64,000 nt of DNA, from positions 558,001 through 622,000 of the forward strand of contig NZ_CP009631.1 of assembly GCF_000959445.1 (NCBI RefSeq), given 5' to 3'. The position numbers were made by a program, and so were the translations under genes. Source of the stretch: Burkholderia vietnamiensis LMG 10929 (lineage in GTDB: Bacteria > Pseudomonadota > Gammaproteobacteria > Burkholderiales > Burkholderiaceae). Below are positions 9,402 through 18,327 of the stretch, piece by piece. Positions within the stretch are counted from its first letter, which is position 1. Each line of letters begins with the position of its first letter. The notes beneath the pieces were generated by a model that was not told where the DNA came from, did not search any database, and saw only the letters and a program-made list of their open reading frames with translations.

Positions 9402-10235
9402 ATGAACAAGACCCTTCTCTGCGCGGCAGCCGGGGCGCTTGCCCTGGCGCCGCTCGCCGCGCAGGCGCAGAGCGCCGGCAGCAACGTCGTCACACTGGGC
9501 TGGTTCCACGTGATGCCGCAGCAAAGCAGCACGCCGATGACGACCAACGTCGCGCCGACGCCGATCAACACGCCGCTGCGGCTGCCGCCGACGTTCACGT
9601 CGCCCGGCACCGGCCTGCGCACGAGCGGCGCCGACACGGTCGGCCTGACGGTCAGCCATTTCCTGACCGACCACATCGCGGTGACGTCGGTGGCCGGCGT
9701 GCCGCCGGTGTTCAAGGTGTCGGGCCAGGGGACCATCAGGCCGCCGGGACCGGCCGGCGCGCTCGGCACGCAGAACATCGGGCTCGCGTCGGTGAACCCG
9801 ATCGTCAAGAGCGTGCGGCAGTGGAGCCCCGCGGTGTTGCTGCAGTACTACTTCGGCGCGGCGACCGCGAAGTTCCGGCCGTTCCTCGGGCTGGGCGTGT
9901 CGTACAACTGGTTCAGCGACCTGCAGCTCAATACGAACTTCATCAAGCAGACGCAGGACAATCTGGGCGCGATTCTCGCGGCGGGCGCGGGCAAACCGGG
10001 GACGACGTCGGTGGAGGCGAAGGCTTCGTCGTCGTGGCAGCCGGTGTTCAACGCGGGCTTGCAGTACAACTTGACCGAGCACTTCGGGCTGATCGCGTCG
10101 GTGACCTACATCCCGCTGAAGACGACGTCGACGGTGACGATCAAGGCCGCCGACGGCACGGTGCTCGCGGAGTCGAAATCGGAGCTGAAGGCGGATCCGA
10201 TCATCAGTTACGTCGGGATGACGTACAAGTTCTGA
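9402..10235 (+). CDS. OmpW family outer-membrane protein
   Basis: 277 residues. Signal peptide 1-22 (cut after AQA), repeated alternating beta-strand segments, and a C-terminal aromatic strand ending YKF, as outer-membrane barrels have. OmpW homologues form small eight-stranded barrels for hydrophobic solutes. This one is some 60 residues longer than E. coli OmpW, with Pro/Thr-rich loops (residues about 40-75) and an insert near 180-205. GCGGAGG at 9386-9392 serves either the ATG at 9402 or an adjoining GTG at 9399. Co-located with two DUF2957 lipoproteins, it may work with them in the outer membrane (inference). Confidence 0.85.
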   Translation: MNKTLLCAAAGALALAPLAAQAQSAGSNVVTLGWFHVMPQQSSTPMTTNVAPTPINTPLRLPPTFTSPGTGLRTSGADTVGLTVSHFLTDHIAVTSVAGVPPVFKVSGQGTIRPPGPAGALGTQNIGLASVNPIVKSVRQWSPAVLLQYYFGAATAKFRPFLGLGVSYNWFSDLQLNTNFIKQTQDNLGAILAAGAGKPGTTSVEAKASSSWQPVFNAGLQYNLTEHFGLIASVTYIPLKTTSTVTIKAADGTVLAESKSELKADPIISYVGMTYKF

Positions 10236-10303
10236 CGCGGACGAAGCCGGATGAAACCGGCCGAAGCTGCAGGAAGCGGCAGCCCGCGTCAAAAAACGCG
10301 GGC

Positions 10304-10331
10304 AAAAAAAAGCCCGCCTAAGAGGCGGGCT
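10304..10331 (-). terminator. Intrinsic terminator of the LysR gene
   Basis: On the minus strand AGCCCGCC / GGCGGGCT (10331-10311) is followed by a run of T (plus-strand A at 10304-10310). It may also insulate the OmpW gene arriving from the left. Confidence 0.82.
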
Positions 10332-10449
10332 GAATCCATATCAGAGGAGACATGGAGGAGACAGGTGTAACTATAGCGAATCGAATGCGGCATTGCAACA
10401 TTTCCGTAGAGAAAATCAGGATTTTCCCTCGAACGCACACTCTAGCCGT

Positions 10450-11370
10450 TTAGTCGTCATCCGACCCCTCCCCGTTCTCCCGCTCCAGCACGGCGCCGAG
10501 CGTGTCGCGCAGCAGCGCGACCGGCCGCGTCAGGCGGCCCGGCAGCGCGCCGTGCACCATCCATACGTTGATCCGCGTCTCGAGCCCCGTGGTTTGCACC
10601 ACGCGCAGCGCGTCGCGATGTGCGCTGCGCGCGAGCGCATTCGGCGAGGCGATGCCGATGCCCGCGCCGCGCGCGACCAGCGACAGCTGCAATTCCGAGC
10701 CGAACGCCTCGACCGCAACGTCGAACGGCAGGCCGGCCGCGCCGAGCGCGCGGCTCAGCGCCGAACGCATGCCGCAGCCGTCCTGACTCAGCACCCACGG
10801 AAAACCCGACAGCACGTCGAGCGACAGCGGCCCGTCCGGCAGCGGGAAATCGCGCGCGGCGACCAGCACCGTCGGCTGCGTGCCGAGCAGCGTGGCCGTC
10901 AGCGTGTCGGGCAGCGCCGCGCTGGCCGGCACCATCACGGTCGCGACATCGACCGTGCCGCGCTCGATGCCCTGCACCAGCGCCGGCGACCAGCCGGCCG
11001 TCACGCGCAACGTGAGCCGCGGAAACGCATCGCGCAGCCGGTCGATCGGCTGCTCCAGCGCGAGTTCGGACAGAAACGGCGGCACGCCGATGCGCAGCTC
11101 GCCCGACGGCTCGCTGTCGGGCGAGCCGGCCGCCATCAGCTCGTCGATCGCACCGAGCACGTTGCGCGCCAGCGCATAGACGTCGCGCCCGGCGGCGGTC
11201 GGCTTCAGCGGCTTGCTCTGCCGCTCGAGCAGCGGCAGGCCCAATAGCGCCTCGAGGTTCTGCACGCGGCGCGTCAGGCCCGGTTGCGTCAGATGGAGCT
11301 TCGCGGCGGCGGCGACCATCGAGCCGCTGTCGACCACGGCGACGAACGCCTCGAGATCACGCGTATTCAA
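10450..11370 (-). CDS. LysR family transcriptional regulator
   Basis: 306 residues, standard LysR length. The N-terminal winged helix-turn-helix (residues 1-60) contains FVAVVDSGSMVAAAAKLHLT and RRVQNLEALLG; residues about 90-295 form the periplasmic-binding-like effector domain. It is divergent from an MFS exporter gene with 96 bases between starts, the usual layout for a LysR protein controlling its neighbour and itself. An inverted repeat lies in that gap at 11409-11424. The effector cannot be told from sequence. Confidence 0.92.
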   Translation of the reverse strand: MNTRDLEAFVAVVDSGSMVAAAAKLHLTQPGLTRRVQNLEALLGLPLLERQSKPLKPTAAGRDVYALARNVLGAIDELMAAGSPDSEPSGELRIGVPPFLSELALEQPIDRLRDAFPRLTLRVTAGWSPALVQGIERGTVDVATVMVPASAALPDTLTATLLGTQPTVLVAARDFPLPDGPLSLDVLSGFPWVLSQDGCGMRSALSRALGAAGLPFDVAVEAFGSELQLSLVARGAGIGIASPNALARSAHRDALRVVQTTGLETRINVWMVHGALPGRLTRPVALLRDTLGAVLERENGEGSDDD

Positions 11371-11408
11371 AGCAAACTCGCATAATCATGTTAGACATAT
11401 TTCAATTG

Positions 11409-11424
11409 TCGCATAACGATGCGA
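11409..11424. promoter_or_regulatory. Candidate LysR operator
   Basis: TCGCAT and ATGCGA form an inverted repeat around AACG in the short gap between the divergent LysR and MFS genes. Confidence 0.45.
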
Positions 11425-11466
11425 TACCTACGATGAGGACTTCTTCCTCACTTGCGCGGAGCTCCG

Positions 11467-12750
11467 ATGAACTGCCCTGCCGACGCCTGCCCCGCCGCCG
11501 TTCGCCGCGCGGCGCACGCCCAGCCTGCGCTCAGCGCCGGCATGACGCTGTTCTTCGCCGCGACGGTCGGCGTGATCGTGATGGACCTGTTCGCCGCGCA
11601 GCCGCTGACCGGCGCGATCAGCGCGGACCTGCGCCTGCCGGCGGGCCTCACCGGCCTGGTCGCGATGCTGCCGCAGCTCGGCTACGCGGCCGGCCTCGTG
11701 CTGCTGGTGCCGCTCGTCGACCTGCTCGAGAACCGTCGGCTGATCGTCGCGACGCTCGTGGTCTGCGCGGCCGCGCTCGCGCTGCCCGCGTTCACGCGCT
11801 CGGGCGCCGTGTTCCTGGCGGCGACGCTCGTCGCCGGCGCGGCTTCCAGCGTGATCCAGATGCTGGTGCCGATGGCCGCGGCGATGGCGCCCGAAGCGCA
11901 GCGCGGGCGCGCGGTCGGCAACGTGATGAGCGGGCTGATGCTCGGCATCCTGCTGTCGCGGCCGCTCGCGAGCCTGATCGCCGGCACGGCTGGCTGGCGC
12001 GCGTTCTACGTGCTGGCCGCGCTCGCCGACGCGGCGATCGCCGCGGTGCTCGCGCTGCGGCTGCCGTCGCGCGTGCCGTCGGTCACGACCGGCTATCGGG
12101 CGCTGCTCGCGTCGATGGGCCGCCTGCTCGCCGCCGAGCCGGTGCTGCGCCGCCATGCGCTGTCGGCGGCGCTGGCGATGGCCGCGTTCAGCGCGTTCTG
12201 GACGGCCGTCGGGCTGCGGCTCGCGCAACCGCCGTTCGGCCTCGATCTGCACGGGATCGCGCTGTTCGCGTTCGCGGGCGCGAGCGGCGCGATCGTCACG
12301 CCGCTGGCCGGTCGCGTCGGCGATCGCGGCCACGGCCCGGCCGCGCAGCGCGCCGCGCACCTGACGATGCTCGCCGCGCTGACCGTGCTGGGCATCGCCG
12401 GCGCCGGCTGGTTCGGCTTCGACGCGCCCGCGCACCGCGGCATCGCGCTGGCGCTGCTGGCCGGCGGCGCGGCGCTGCTCGATGCGGGCGTGATCGTCGA
12501 CCAGACGATCGGCCGGCGCGAGATCAACCTGTTGAACCCGGCCGCACGCGGGCGGCTGAACGGCCTGTTCGTCGGACTGTTCTTCGTCGGCGGCGCGCTG
12601 GGGGCCGCACTGGCGGGCAGCGCGTGGGCGTGGGGCGGGTGGAGCGCCGTGTGTGGCGTGGGGTTCGGGTTCGGGTTCGCGGGCGCAGCCACCGTATTCG
12701 GCTTGTCGGCCGGGCGCCGTGCCGATACCGCGGCGACGCCGGGCGCGTGA
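11467..12750 (+). CDS. MFS transporter (drug/metabolite exporter type)
   Basis: 427 residues with about 12 hydrophobic segments, a cytosolic Arg-rich loop after TM2 (LLENRRLIV) and the MFS layout of two six-helix halves. It most resembles DHA1-type efflux or sugar-efflux permeases; the substrate is unknown. The ATG at 11467 follows GCGGAG; an upstream TTG at 11452 is less likely. Probably controlled by the divergent LysR protein. Confidence 0.85.
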   Translation: MNCPADACPAAVRRAAHAQPALSAGMTLFFAATVGVIVMDLFAAQPLTGAISADLRLPAGLTGLVAMLPQLGYAAGLVLLVPLVDLLENRRLIVATLVVCAAALALPAFTRSGAVFLAATLVAGAASSVIQMLVPMAAAMAPEAQRGRAVGNVMSGLMLGILLSRPLASLIAGTAGWRAFYVLAALADAAIAAVLALRLPSRVPSVTTGYRALLASMGRLLAAEPVLRRHALSAALAMAAFSAFWTAVGLRLAQPPFGLDLHGIALFAFAGASGAIVTPLAGRVGDRGHGPAAQRAAHLTMLAALTVLGIAGAGWFGFDAPAHRGIALALLAGGAALLDAGVIVDQTIGRREINLLNPAARGRLNGLFVGLFFVGGALGAALAGSAWAWGGWSAVCGVGFGFGFAGAATVFGLSAGRRADTAATPGA

Positions 12751-12774
12751 CGGCGGGTGCCCACGCCCAACGTG

Positions 12775-12808
12775 AAAACGCCCCGCCCTCGGACGAGGTG
12801 CGGGGCGT
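12775..12808 (-). terminator. Terminator between convergent MFS and LysE-type genes
   Basis: Long stem ACGCCCCGC / GCGGGGCGT with additional CCTCG/CGAGG pairing. On the minus strand it ends in TTTT, so it best serves the LysE-type gene and may be bidirectional. Confidence 0.7.
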
Positions 12809-12831
12809 GCGGCCGGCCGCGCCGGCGGCGT

Positions 12832-13467
12832 TCAGTGACGGACCAGCGCCATCATCGCGCCGAAGCCGACGAACAGCCCGCCGGTCAACCGGTTGAAGAC
12901 GCGCGCGACGCTCTGGCTCTTCAGCGTCGCGCCGATGCGCGTGCCGAACGACGCGTAGACCAGATACCAGCTGACCTCGATCGCCGCGAACGTGACGACG
13001 AGGATGCCGAACTGCGGCAGCGTCGGCTCGGCCGCGTTGATGAACTGCGGCAGCAGCGCGGCGGCGAACAGGATCGCCTTCGGGTTGCTGCCCGCGACCA
13101 GGAAGCCGTTGCGAAACAGCGCCCACGACGACGCCGATGCGCCCGGCGCAGACGCGGCGAGGTCGGCGGCCGGCGCGTCGTCGACCCGTGCGCGCCAGGC
13201 CTTCACGCCCAGATAGATCAGATAGGCGGCGCCCGCGAAGCGCAGTGTATTGAACATCGCCGGCCACGCCTGCAGCACCGCGCCGAGCCCGGCCGCGGAG
13301 ACGGCCAGCATCAGCACCAGCGCACTGAGACAGCCGGCCATCGTCGCCGCCGAGCGGCGCAGCCCGTGGCGTGCGCCGTGGGTCATCACGAGCAGCATGT
13401 TCGGACCGGGAATCGCTGACACGACGAACACCGTCGCCACGAAAAGCCACCACGTATGCAGGTTCAT
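12832..13467 (-). CDS. LysE/RhtB family amino-acid exporter
   Basis: 211 residues, inner membrane, six predicted hydrophobic segments. The family signature SAIPGPNMLLV lies near residues 17-27 and the second conserved loop GSNPKAILF near 127-135. Members export lysine, threonine, homoserine lactone and related amino acids; which one here is unknown. The start lies 70 bases beyond the end of the dehydrogenase gene in the same direction, so the two may be cotranscribed. Confidence 0.9.
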   Translation of the reverse strand: MNLHTWWLFVATVFVVSAIPGPNMLLVMTHGARHGLRRSAATMAGCLSALVLMLAVSAAGLGAVLQAWPAMFNTLRFAGAAYLIYLGVKAWRARVDDAPAADLAASAPGASASSWALFRNGFLVAGSNPKAILFAAALLPQFINAAEPTLPQFGILVVTFAAIEVSWYLVYASFGTRIGATLKSQSVARVFNRLTGGLFVGFGAMMALVRH

Positions 13468-13537
13468 GCGCGCCTCAGCGATAGAGCAACGAAACGACGA
13501 TTATGCCGCGTGCGCGGCGCTTCTGTCCCGCGCCGGC

Positions 13538-14407
13538 TCAGCGGCCCGCGCGGCGCAGCGCGACTTCGCCGAGCACCGCGAAGTCCTGGTCGCCGCCGCC
13601 GTGCGCGAGCGCATCGAGCAGGCTGTCGCGCACGACGCTCGCCACCGGCAGCGGCACCGACGCCGCGTCGCCGGCCTGCAGCGCGAGCCGGACGTCCTTC
13701 AGCCCGAGCCGCGCCTTGAAGCGCGCCGGTTCGTAGCTGCGCTCGGCGATCATCCCGCCGTAGCCCGCATAGACCGGCCCCGGAAACACGCTGCTCGTGA
13801 TCACGTCGAGGAAATCGCGCATCGCGACGCCGTGCGCGCCCAGCAGCGCGGACGCCTCGCCGAGCGTCTCGATCGCCGACGCGAGCGTGAAGTTCGCCGC
13901 GATCTTCGCGATGTTCGCGTGCTGCGGCAGCGAGCCGAACCGCCAGGTCTTCTGGCCGATCGCGTCGAACAACGGCTGCACGCGGTCGATCGCCTCGGCC
14001 GGGCCGCCGGCCATGATCGTCAGCCGCGCGGCGGCCGCGACGTCCGGGCGCCCCATCACCGGCGCGGCGACGTAGTCGAGGCCGCGCGACGCATGCGCGT
14101 GCGCGAGCGACTCGGCGAGCGCGACCGACACCGTCGCCATGTTCACGTGGATCAGGCCGCGCGGCGCCTGCGCAAGCAGCGCGTCGTCGAACACGTCGCG
14201 CGCGGCGGCATCGTCGGCGAGCATCGAGAACACCGCGTCGCCGCGAAACGCGTCGGCCGGGGTCGCGACGATCTGCGCGCCGAGCGCCGCCAGCGGCTCC
14301 GCGCGCTCGCGCGAACGGTTCCACACGCGCACGGTATGCCCGGCCTTCAGCAGGTTCGTCGCGATCGCCTGCCCCATTTCGCCCAGCCCGATAAATCCAA
14401 GATCCAT
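13538..14407 (-). CDS. NAD(P)-dependent beta-hydroxyacid dehydrogenase family protein
   Basis: 289 residues, cytosolic. The Rossmann loop GFIGLGEMG is at 4-12, the substrate segment APVMGRPDV at 115-123, and the catalytic lysine is probably K168 with N172 (NIAKIAANF). This matches the 3-hydroxyisobutyrate / tartronate-semialdehyde / glyoxylate reductase superfamily. GGAG before the ATG at 14407 decides the start; the 25 residues encoded further upstream are not family-like. The VMGRPD segment differs from the VSGG of typical 3-hydroxyisobutyrate dehydrogenases, so I do not name the substrate. Confidence 0.88.
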   Translation of the reverse strand: MDLGFIGLGEMGQAIATNLLKAGHTVRVWNRSRERAEPLAALGAQIVATPADAFRGDAVFSMLADDAAARDVFDDALLAQAPRGLIHVNMATVSVALAESLAHAHASRGLDYVAAPVMGRPDVAAAARLTIMAGGPAEAIDRVQPLFDAIGQKTWRFGSLPQHANIAKIAANFTLASAIETLGEASALLGAHGVAMRDFLDVITSSVFPGPVYAGYGGMIAERSYEPARFKARLGLKDVRLALQAGDAASVPLPVASVVRDSLLDALAHGGGDQDFAVLGEVALRRAGR

Positions 14408-14560
14408 TTCCCGCTCCTTCGACCCGTGAAGCGGCGAGTTAAACACAGATGCCGGCAGTCTGCAGCGCCTGCGGCCGGCCATGCGCGGTGCGATGCCGAC
14501 CGCATCGACTCGGCGGGCGCATCGGGTTCCGAGGCTCGGAGGCGCCGAACGCCCGAAAAA

Positions 14561-14593
14561 ACAAAACCCCGCATGCCGGAAAGCGTGCGGGGT
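14561..14593 (-). terminator. Intrinsic terminator of the small secreted-protein gene
   Basis: Minus-strand stem ACCCCGCA / TGCGGGGT followed by a T-rich tract, 45 bases after the stop. Confidence 0.8.
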
Positions 14594-14637
14594 CTTGCGA
14601 CGGGGCGGCCGGTCGCGCCGGCCGCGGCGAAGCGTGC

Positions 14638-14871
14638 TTAGTTCTGCGAGCCTGCGTCGTTCGTGCCGGCGGCCGATGCTGCTGCGGCCTTCGCCTGGCC
14701 CTTCTTCGAGCCGTGGTGCTTCAGCTGGTGCTTCGGCTTGCTGTGATCCTTCTTGGCCGGTGCCGATGCGGCAGCCGACGTGTCGGCGGCCGGCGCCGAC
14801 GCCTGTGCGAATGCCGAAACCGATGCGAGAGCGAATGCTGCGGTCATGATCGAAGCGAGCGTCTTCTTCAT
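14638..14871 (-). CDS. Small periplasmic Ala/Lys/His-rich protein
   Basis: 77 residues. A clear signal peptide (residues 1-22, cut after AFA) is followed by a low-complexity tail rich in Ala, Lys, His and Ser (KKDHSKPKHQLKHHGSKKG). This recalls acid-shock-type or metal-binding periplasmic peptides, but composition alone does not prove homology. AAGGAA upstream supports the ATG at 14871. Its own terminator indicates a monocistronic, probably well-expressed gene. Function unknown. Confidence 0.72.
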   Translation of the reverse strand: MKKTLASIMTAAFALASVSAFAQASAPAADTSAAASAPAKKDHSKPKHQLKHHGSKKGQAKAAAASAAGTNDAGSQN

Positions 14872-15235
14872 TGTTCTTCCTTTAGCGGAGAAAAAGTCAA
14901 ACGTACCGGTAAGAGATGCGAGGCATCCGCATCGGAACATCAGTCGCGCCGGGGTTGCCGGTCGCGGCCGGGCGGAGCGGCGTTGGCCTTTCCGTCACGG
15001 CAAATACTGACGCACTGGCTCCATAACGCACCGCCGGCGCGGCCAGTTGACACGCAGCTTGCATCCTCCGGGTTTCCACCGAGCACTGCGACGCAGGGCC
15101 GCGGCGCCGCCGCCCCCGCACGCGCCGAACCGCCGCTTCCGCCCGTCGCGGCGACGCTATACTGGCCTCCTTCCGACTGAACGGCGCGCGGCCCGTCGCG
15201 AGACCGGAGACCGCCGCCGTCGCGAGGCGACCCAA
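14872..15235. other. Divergent intergenic region ahead of the ABC exporter operon
   Basis: 364 bases between the small secreted-protein gene and the exporter operon. It contains a TATACT -10-like box at 15158-15163, 73 bases before the TTG start. I see no further gene or repeat; the long frame through it is GC-driven. Confidence 0.4.
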
Positions 15236-16441
15236 TTGCCCGAACACAATCTGGACAAACTGAAAATCGACCGGCGTCCGCTCGCACCCGCGCCGCGCCG
15301 GCGCCGCTGGGTCCGCTACGCGGCGGCCGCCGCGCTCGTTGCCGCGGCGATTGCGGCGGCGCTCGTGCTGACCAGCCGGCCCACGGTCGATACGACGTCC
15401 GTCACGACCGCCTACCCGTACCAGAACGACACGCAGCTCAACGCGACCGGCTACGTCGTGCCGCAGCGCAAGGCCGCGGTCGCGTCGAAGGGCCAGGGCC
15501 GCGTCGAATGGCTCGGCGTGCTCGAAGGCACGCGGGTGAAGAAGGGCGACATCATCGCGCGCCTCGAGAGCCGCGACGTCGAAGCCTCGCTCGCGCAGGC
15601 GCGCGCGCAGGTGCTGGTGTCGCGCGCCAATCTCGGCGTCGCGCAGGCCGAGTTGAAGGACGCCGAAATCGCGCTGCGGCGCACCGCCGTGCTCGCGCCG
15701 AAGGGCGCCGTGCCGGCCGCGCAGCTCGACATCGACACGGCGCGCGTGAACAAGGCACGCGCGACGCTCGGCAGCGATCAGGCTGCGATCGCGTCGGCCG
15801 AAGCGAACGCGCAGGCCGCCCAGGTGGCCGTCGACCAGACGGTGATCCGCGCCCCGTTCGACGGGATCGTCCTCGCGAAGCACGCGAACGTCGGCGACAA
15901 CATCACGCCGTTCTCGTCCGCGTCGGACAGCAAGGGCGCGGTCGTGACGATCGCCGACATGGACACGCTCGAAGTCGAGGCCGACGTCGCCGAGTCGAAC
16001 ATCGCGAAGATCCGCTCGGAGCAGCCGTGCGAGATCCAGCTCGACGCGCTGCCCGACATGCGCTTCGCGGGCCGCGTGTCGCGCATCGTGCCGACCGTCG
16101 ACCGCTCGAAGGCGACCGTGCTCGTGAAAGTGCGCTTCGTCGACCGCGACGCGCGCGTGCTGCCCGACATGAGCGCGAAGATCGCGTTCCTGTCGAAGCC
16201 CGCGACGCCGCAGGACCGCCAGCCGGTGACGGCCGTGCAGGCGAGCGCCGTGGTCGAGCGTGACGGCCGGCCGGTCGTGTTCGTCGTGCAGGACGACGCC
16301 GTGCATGCGCGCGCGGTGACGCGCGGCGCGCGGATCGGCGAGCTCGTCGCGATCGGCGGCGTGAAGCCCGGCGACACCGTCGTGCTCGCGCCGGAGGCGC
16401 AACTGAAGGACGGCGCGCACGTGACCGTCGCGAAGAAATAG
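15236..16441 (+). CDS. ABC exporter periplasmic adaptor (HlyD/MacA/DevB-like membrane fusion protein)
   Basis: 401 residues starting at a TTG with GAGG eight bases upstream; the frame reaches back to 15047 but that part is Arg/Pro-rich and unlike protein. A short cytosolic tail precedes one membrane segment (about 27-46), then a biotinyl-lipoyl-like half (TGYVVPQRKAAVASKGQGRV, VKKGDIIARLESRDV), an alpha-helical hairpin (about 115-215) and beta-barrel domains. It would link an inner-membrane ABC transporter to an outer-membrane channel. First gene of a tight four-gene operon (one base to the ATPase gene). No TolC-type gene is nearby. Confidence 0.88.
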   Translation: MPEHNLDKLKIDRRPLAPAPRRRRWVRYAAAAALVAAAIAAALVLTSRPTVDTTSVTTAYPYQNDTQLNATGYVVPQRKAAVASKGQGRVEWLGVLEGTRVKKGDIIARLESRDVEASLAQARAQVLVSRANLGVAQAELKDAEIALRRTAVLAPKGAVPAAQLDIDTARVNKARATLGSDQAAIASAEANAQAAQVAVDQTVIRAPFDGIVLAKHANVGDNITPFSSASDSKGAVVTIADMDTLEVEADVAESNIAKIRSEQPCEIQLDALPDMRFAGRVSRIVPTVDRSKATVLVKVRFVDRDARVLPDMSAKIAFLSKPATPQDRQPVTAVQASAVVERDGRPVVFVVQDDAVHARAVTRGARIGELVAIGGVKPGDTVVLAPEAQLKDGAHVTVAKK

Positions 16442-16442
16442 C

Positions 16443-17150
16443 GTGGCGCACGTGAACGACGCATCGCCGCCGCTCGTCGAGATCCGCCACGTCGCGAAGT
16501 CGTACCGGCGCGGCAATCAGGTCGTGCCGGTGTTGACCGACATCACGCTCGACATCGCCGCAGGCGACTTCGTCGCGCTGATGGGGCCGTCCGGCTCCGG
16601 CAAGAGCACGCTGCTCAATCTCGTCGCCGGCATCGACCGGCCCGACAGCGGCGAGCTGCGCGTGGGCGGCCTCGACATCACGCGCCTGGAAGAAGCGCAA
16701 CTGGCCGAATGGCGCGCGGCGAACGTCGGCTTCATCTTCCAGTTCTACAACCTGATGCCGGTGCTCACCGCGTTCGAGAACGTCGAGCTGCCGCTGATGC
16801 TCACCACCCTGTCGCGCCGCGAACGGCGCGAGCGCGTCGAGCTGGTGCTCGACATGGTCAATCTCGGCGACCGGATGAGCCACTACCCGTCCGAACTGTC
16901 GGGCGGCCAGCAGCAGCGCGTCGCGATCGCCCGCGCGCTGATCACCGATCCGGTGCTGATCGTCGCCGACGAGCCGACCGGCGACCTCGACCGCGCCTCG
17001 GCCACCGACGTGCTCGCGATGCTGCAGCGGATGAACGCCGAGCTCGGCAAGACCATCATCATGGTGACCCACGACGCGCAGGCGGCCCGCGCCGCGCGCG
17101 CGCTCGTGCATCTGGAAAAAGGGGAGCTGATCGATGGGCACGCGGCCTGA
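16443..17150 (+). CDS. ABC transporter ATP-binding protein (MacB/LolD-type)
   Basis: 235 residues. Walker A GPSGSGKST (48-56), Q-loop near residue 100 (FIFQFYNL), signature LSGGQQQR (152-159), Walker B LIVADEPT (172-179), H-loop in MVTHDAQ. The FIFQFYNLMP segment is typical of the ATPases that serve FtsX-type permeases (MacB, LolD, FtsE). GTG start one base after the previous stop. It powers the two permeases encoded next. Confidence 0.92.
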   Translation: MAHVNDASPPLVEIRHVAKSYRRGNQVVPVLTDITLDIAAGDFVALMGPSGSGKSTLLNLVAGIDRPDSGELRVGGLDITRLEEAQLAEWRAANVGFIFQFYNLMPVLTAFENVELPLMLTTLSRRERRERVELVLDMVNLGDRMSHYPSELSGGQQQRVAIARALITDPVLIVADEPTGDLDRASATDVLAMLQRMNAELGKTIIMVTHDAQAARAARALVHLEKGELIDGHAA

Positions 17151-17168
17151 CCAGCGCGAGCGCGCGAC

Positions 17169-18323
17169 ATGTTCGTATTCAAGCTGATCGCGCGCAACGC
17201 GCTGCGGCACCGGCTGCGCACGCTGCTGACCGTGCTCGGGCTGACCATCGCCGTGCTCGCGTTCGGGCTGCTGCACACCGTCGTCGACGCGTGGTACGCG
17301 GGCGCGGCCGCCGCGTCGAGCGGACGGCTCGTCACGCGCAACGCGATCTCGCTCGTGTTCCCGCTGCCGGTCAGCTACGAGAACCGGATACGCGGCGTCG
17401 ACGGCGTGACCGCCGTGGTGCGCTCGAACTGGTTCGGCGGCGTGTATCGCGACCCGAAGAACTTCTTCGCGAGCTTCGCGGTGTCGGACAACTATCTCGA
17501 CCTGTACCCGGAGTACCTGCTGCCGGCGCAGCAGCGCGCCGATTACGACCGCGACCGGCGCGGCTGCCTGGTCGGCCGGCAGCTCGCGACGCAGTTCGGC
17601 TTCAAGGTCGGCGACGTGATTCCGCTGAAGGGCACCATCTACCCCGGCACGTGGGATTTCGTCGTGCGCGGCATTCTCGACGGCCGCGACGATTCGACGA
17701 TCACGCGCCAGCTGGTGTTCCACTGGGACTACCTGAACGAGACGGTGCGCAAGCGCACGCCCAAACAGGCCGACCAGGTCGGCGTGTTCGTGCTCGGCGT
17801 CGCGCGCCCGGACGCCGGTGCGGCGATCGCGCGCGACGTCGACGCGGTGTTCAGGAACTCGCTCGCCGAGACGCTGACCGAGACCGAGCAGGCGTTCCAG
17901 CTCGGCTTCGTCGCGATGTCGAACCAGATCATCGCAGCGATCCGCATCGTGTCGTTCGTCGTGATCCTGATCATCATGGCCGTGATGGCGAACGCGATGG
18001 CGATGAGCGCGCGCGAGCGCACCGCCGAATACGCGACGTTGAAGGCGCTCGGCTTCGGCCCGGGCTTCATCGCGGCGCTCGTGTTCGGCGAATCGGTCGT
18101 GATCGCCACGGCAGGCGGCGCGCTCGGCATGCTGGCGACGCCGCCGGCCGCGACCCTGTTCAAGCACGCCGCCGGCGGCATCTTCCCGGTGTTCAAGGTG
18201 TCGGCCGCGACGATGGCGCTGCAGGCCGCGTGCTCGGTCGCGGTCGGCGTCGCGGCCGCGCTCGTGCCGGCATGGCAGGCCGCGCGCGTGCGCGTGGTCG
18301 AAGGCCTGCGGGCGATCGGGTAG
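17169..18323 (+). CDS. ABC transporter permease, FtsX/MacB-like (1)
   Basis: 384 residues. One membrane helix near the N-terminus (about 17-40), a large periplasmic domain (about 45-260), then three helices (about 265-375) including the FtsX-domain segment ERTAEYATLKALGFG. This is the MacB type VII topology without a fused ATPase. It pairs with the following permease as a likely heterodimer. Confidence 0.88.
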   Translation: MFVFKLIARNALRHRLRTLLTVLGLTIAVLAFGLLHTVVDAWYAGAAAASSGRLVTRNAISLVFPLPVSYENRIRGVDGVTAVVRSNWFGGVYRDPKNFFASFAVSDNYLDLYPEYLLPAQQRADYDRDRRGCLVGRQLATQFGFKVGDVIPLKGTIYPGTWDFVVRGILDGRDDSTITRQLVFHWDYLNETVRKRTPKQADQVGVFVLGVARPDAGAAIARDVDAVFRNSLAETLTETEQAFQLGFVAMSNQIIAAIRIVSFVVILIIMAVMANAMAMSARERTAEYATLKALGFGPGFIAALVFGESVVIATAGGALGMLATPPAATLFKHAAGGIFPVFKVSAATMALQAACSVAVGVAAALVPAWQAARVRVVEGLRAIG

Positions 18324-18327
18324 GCGC

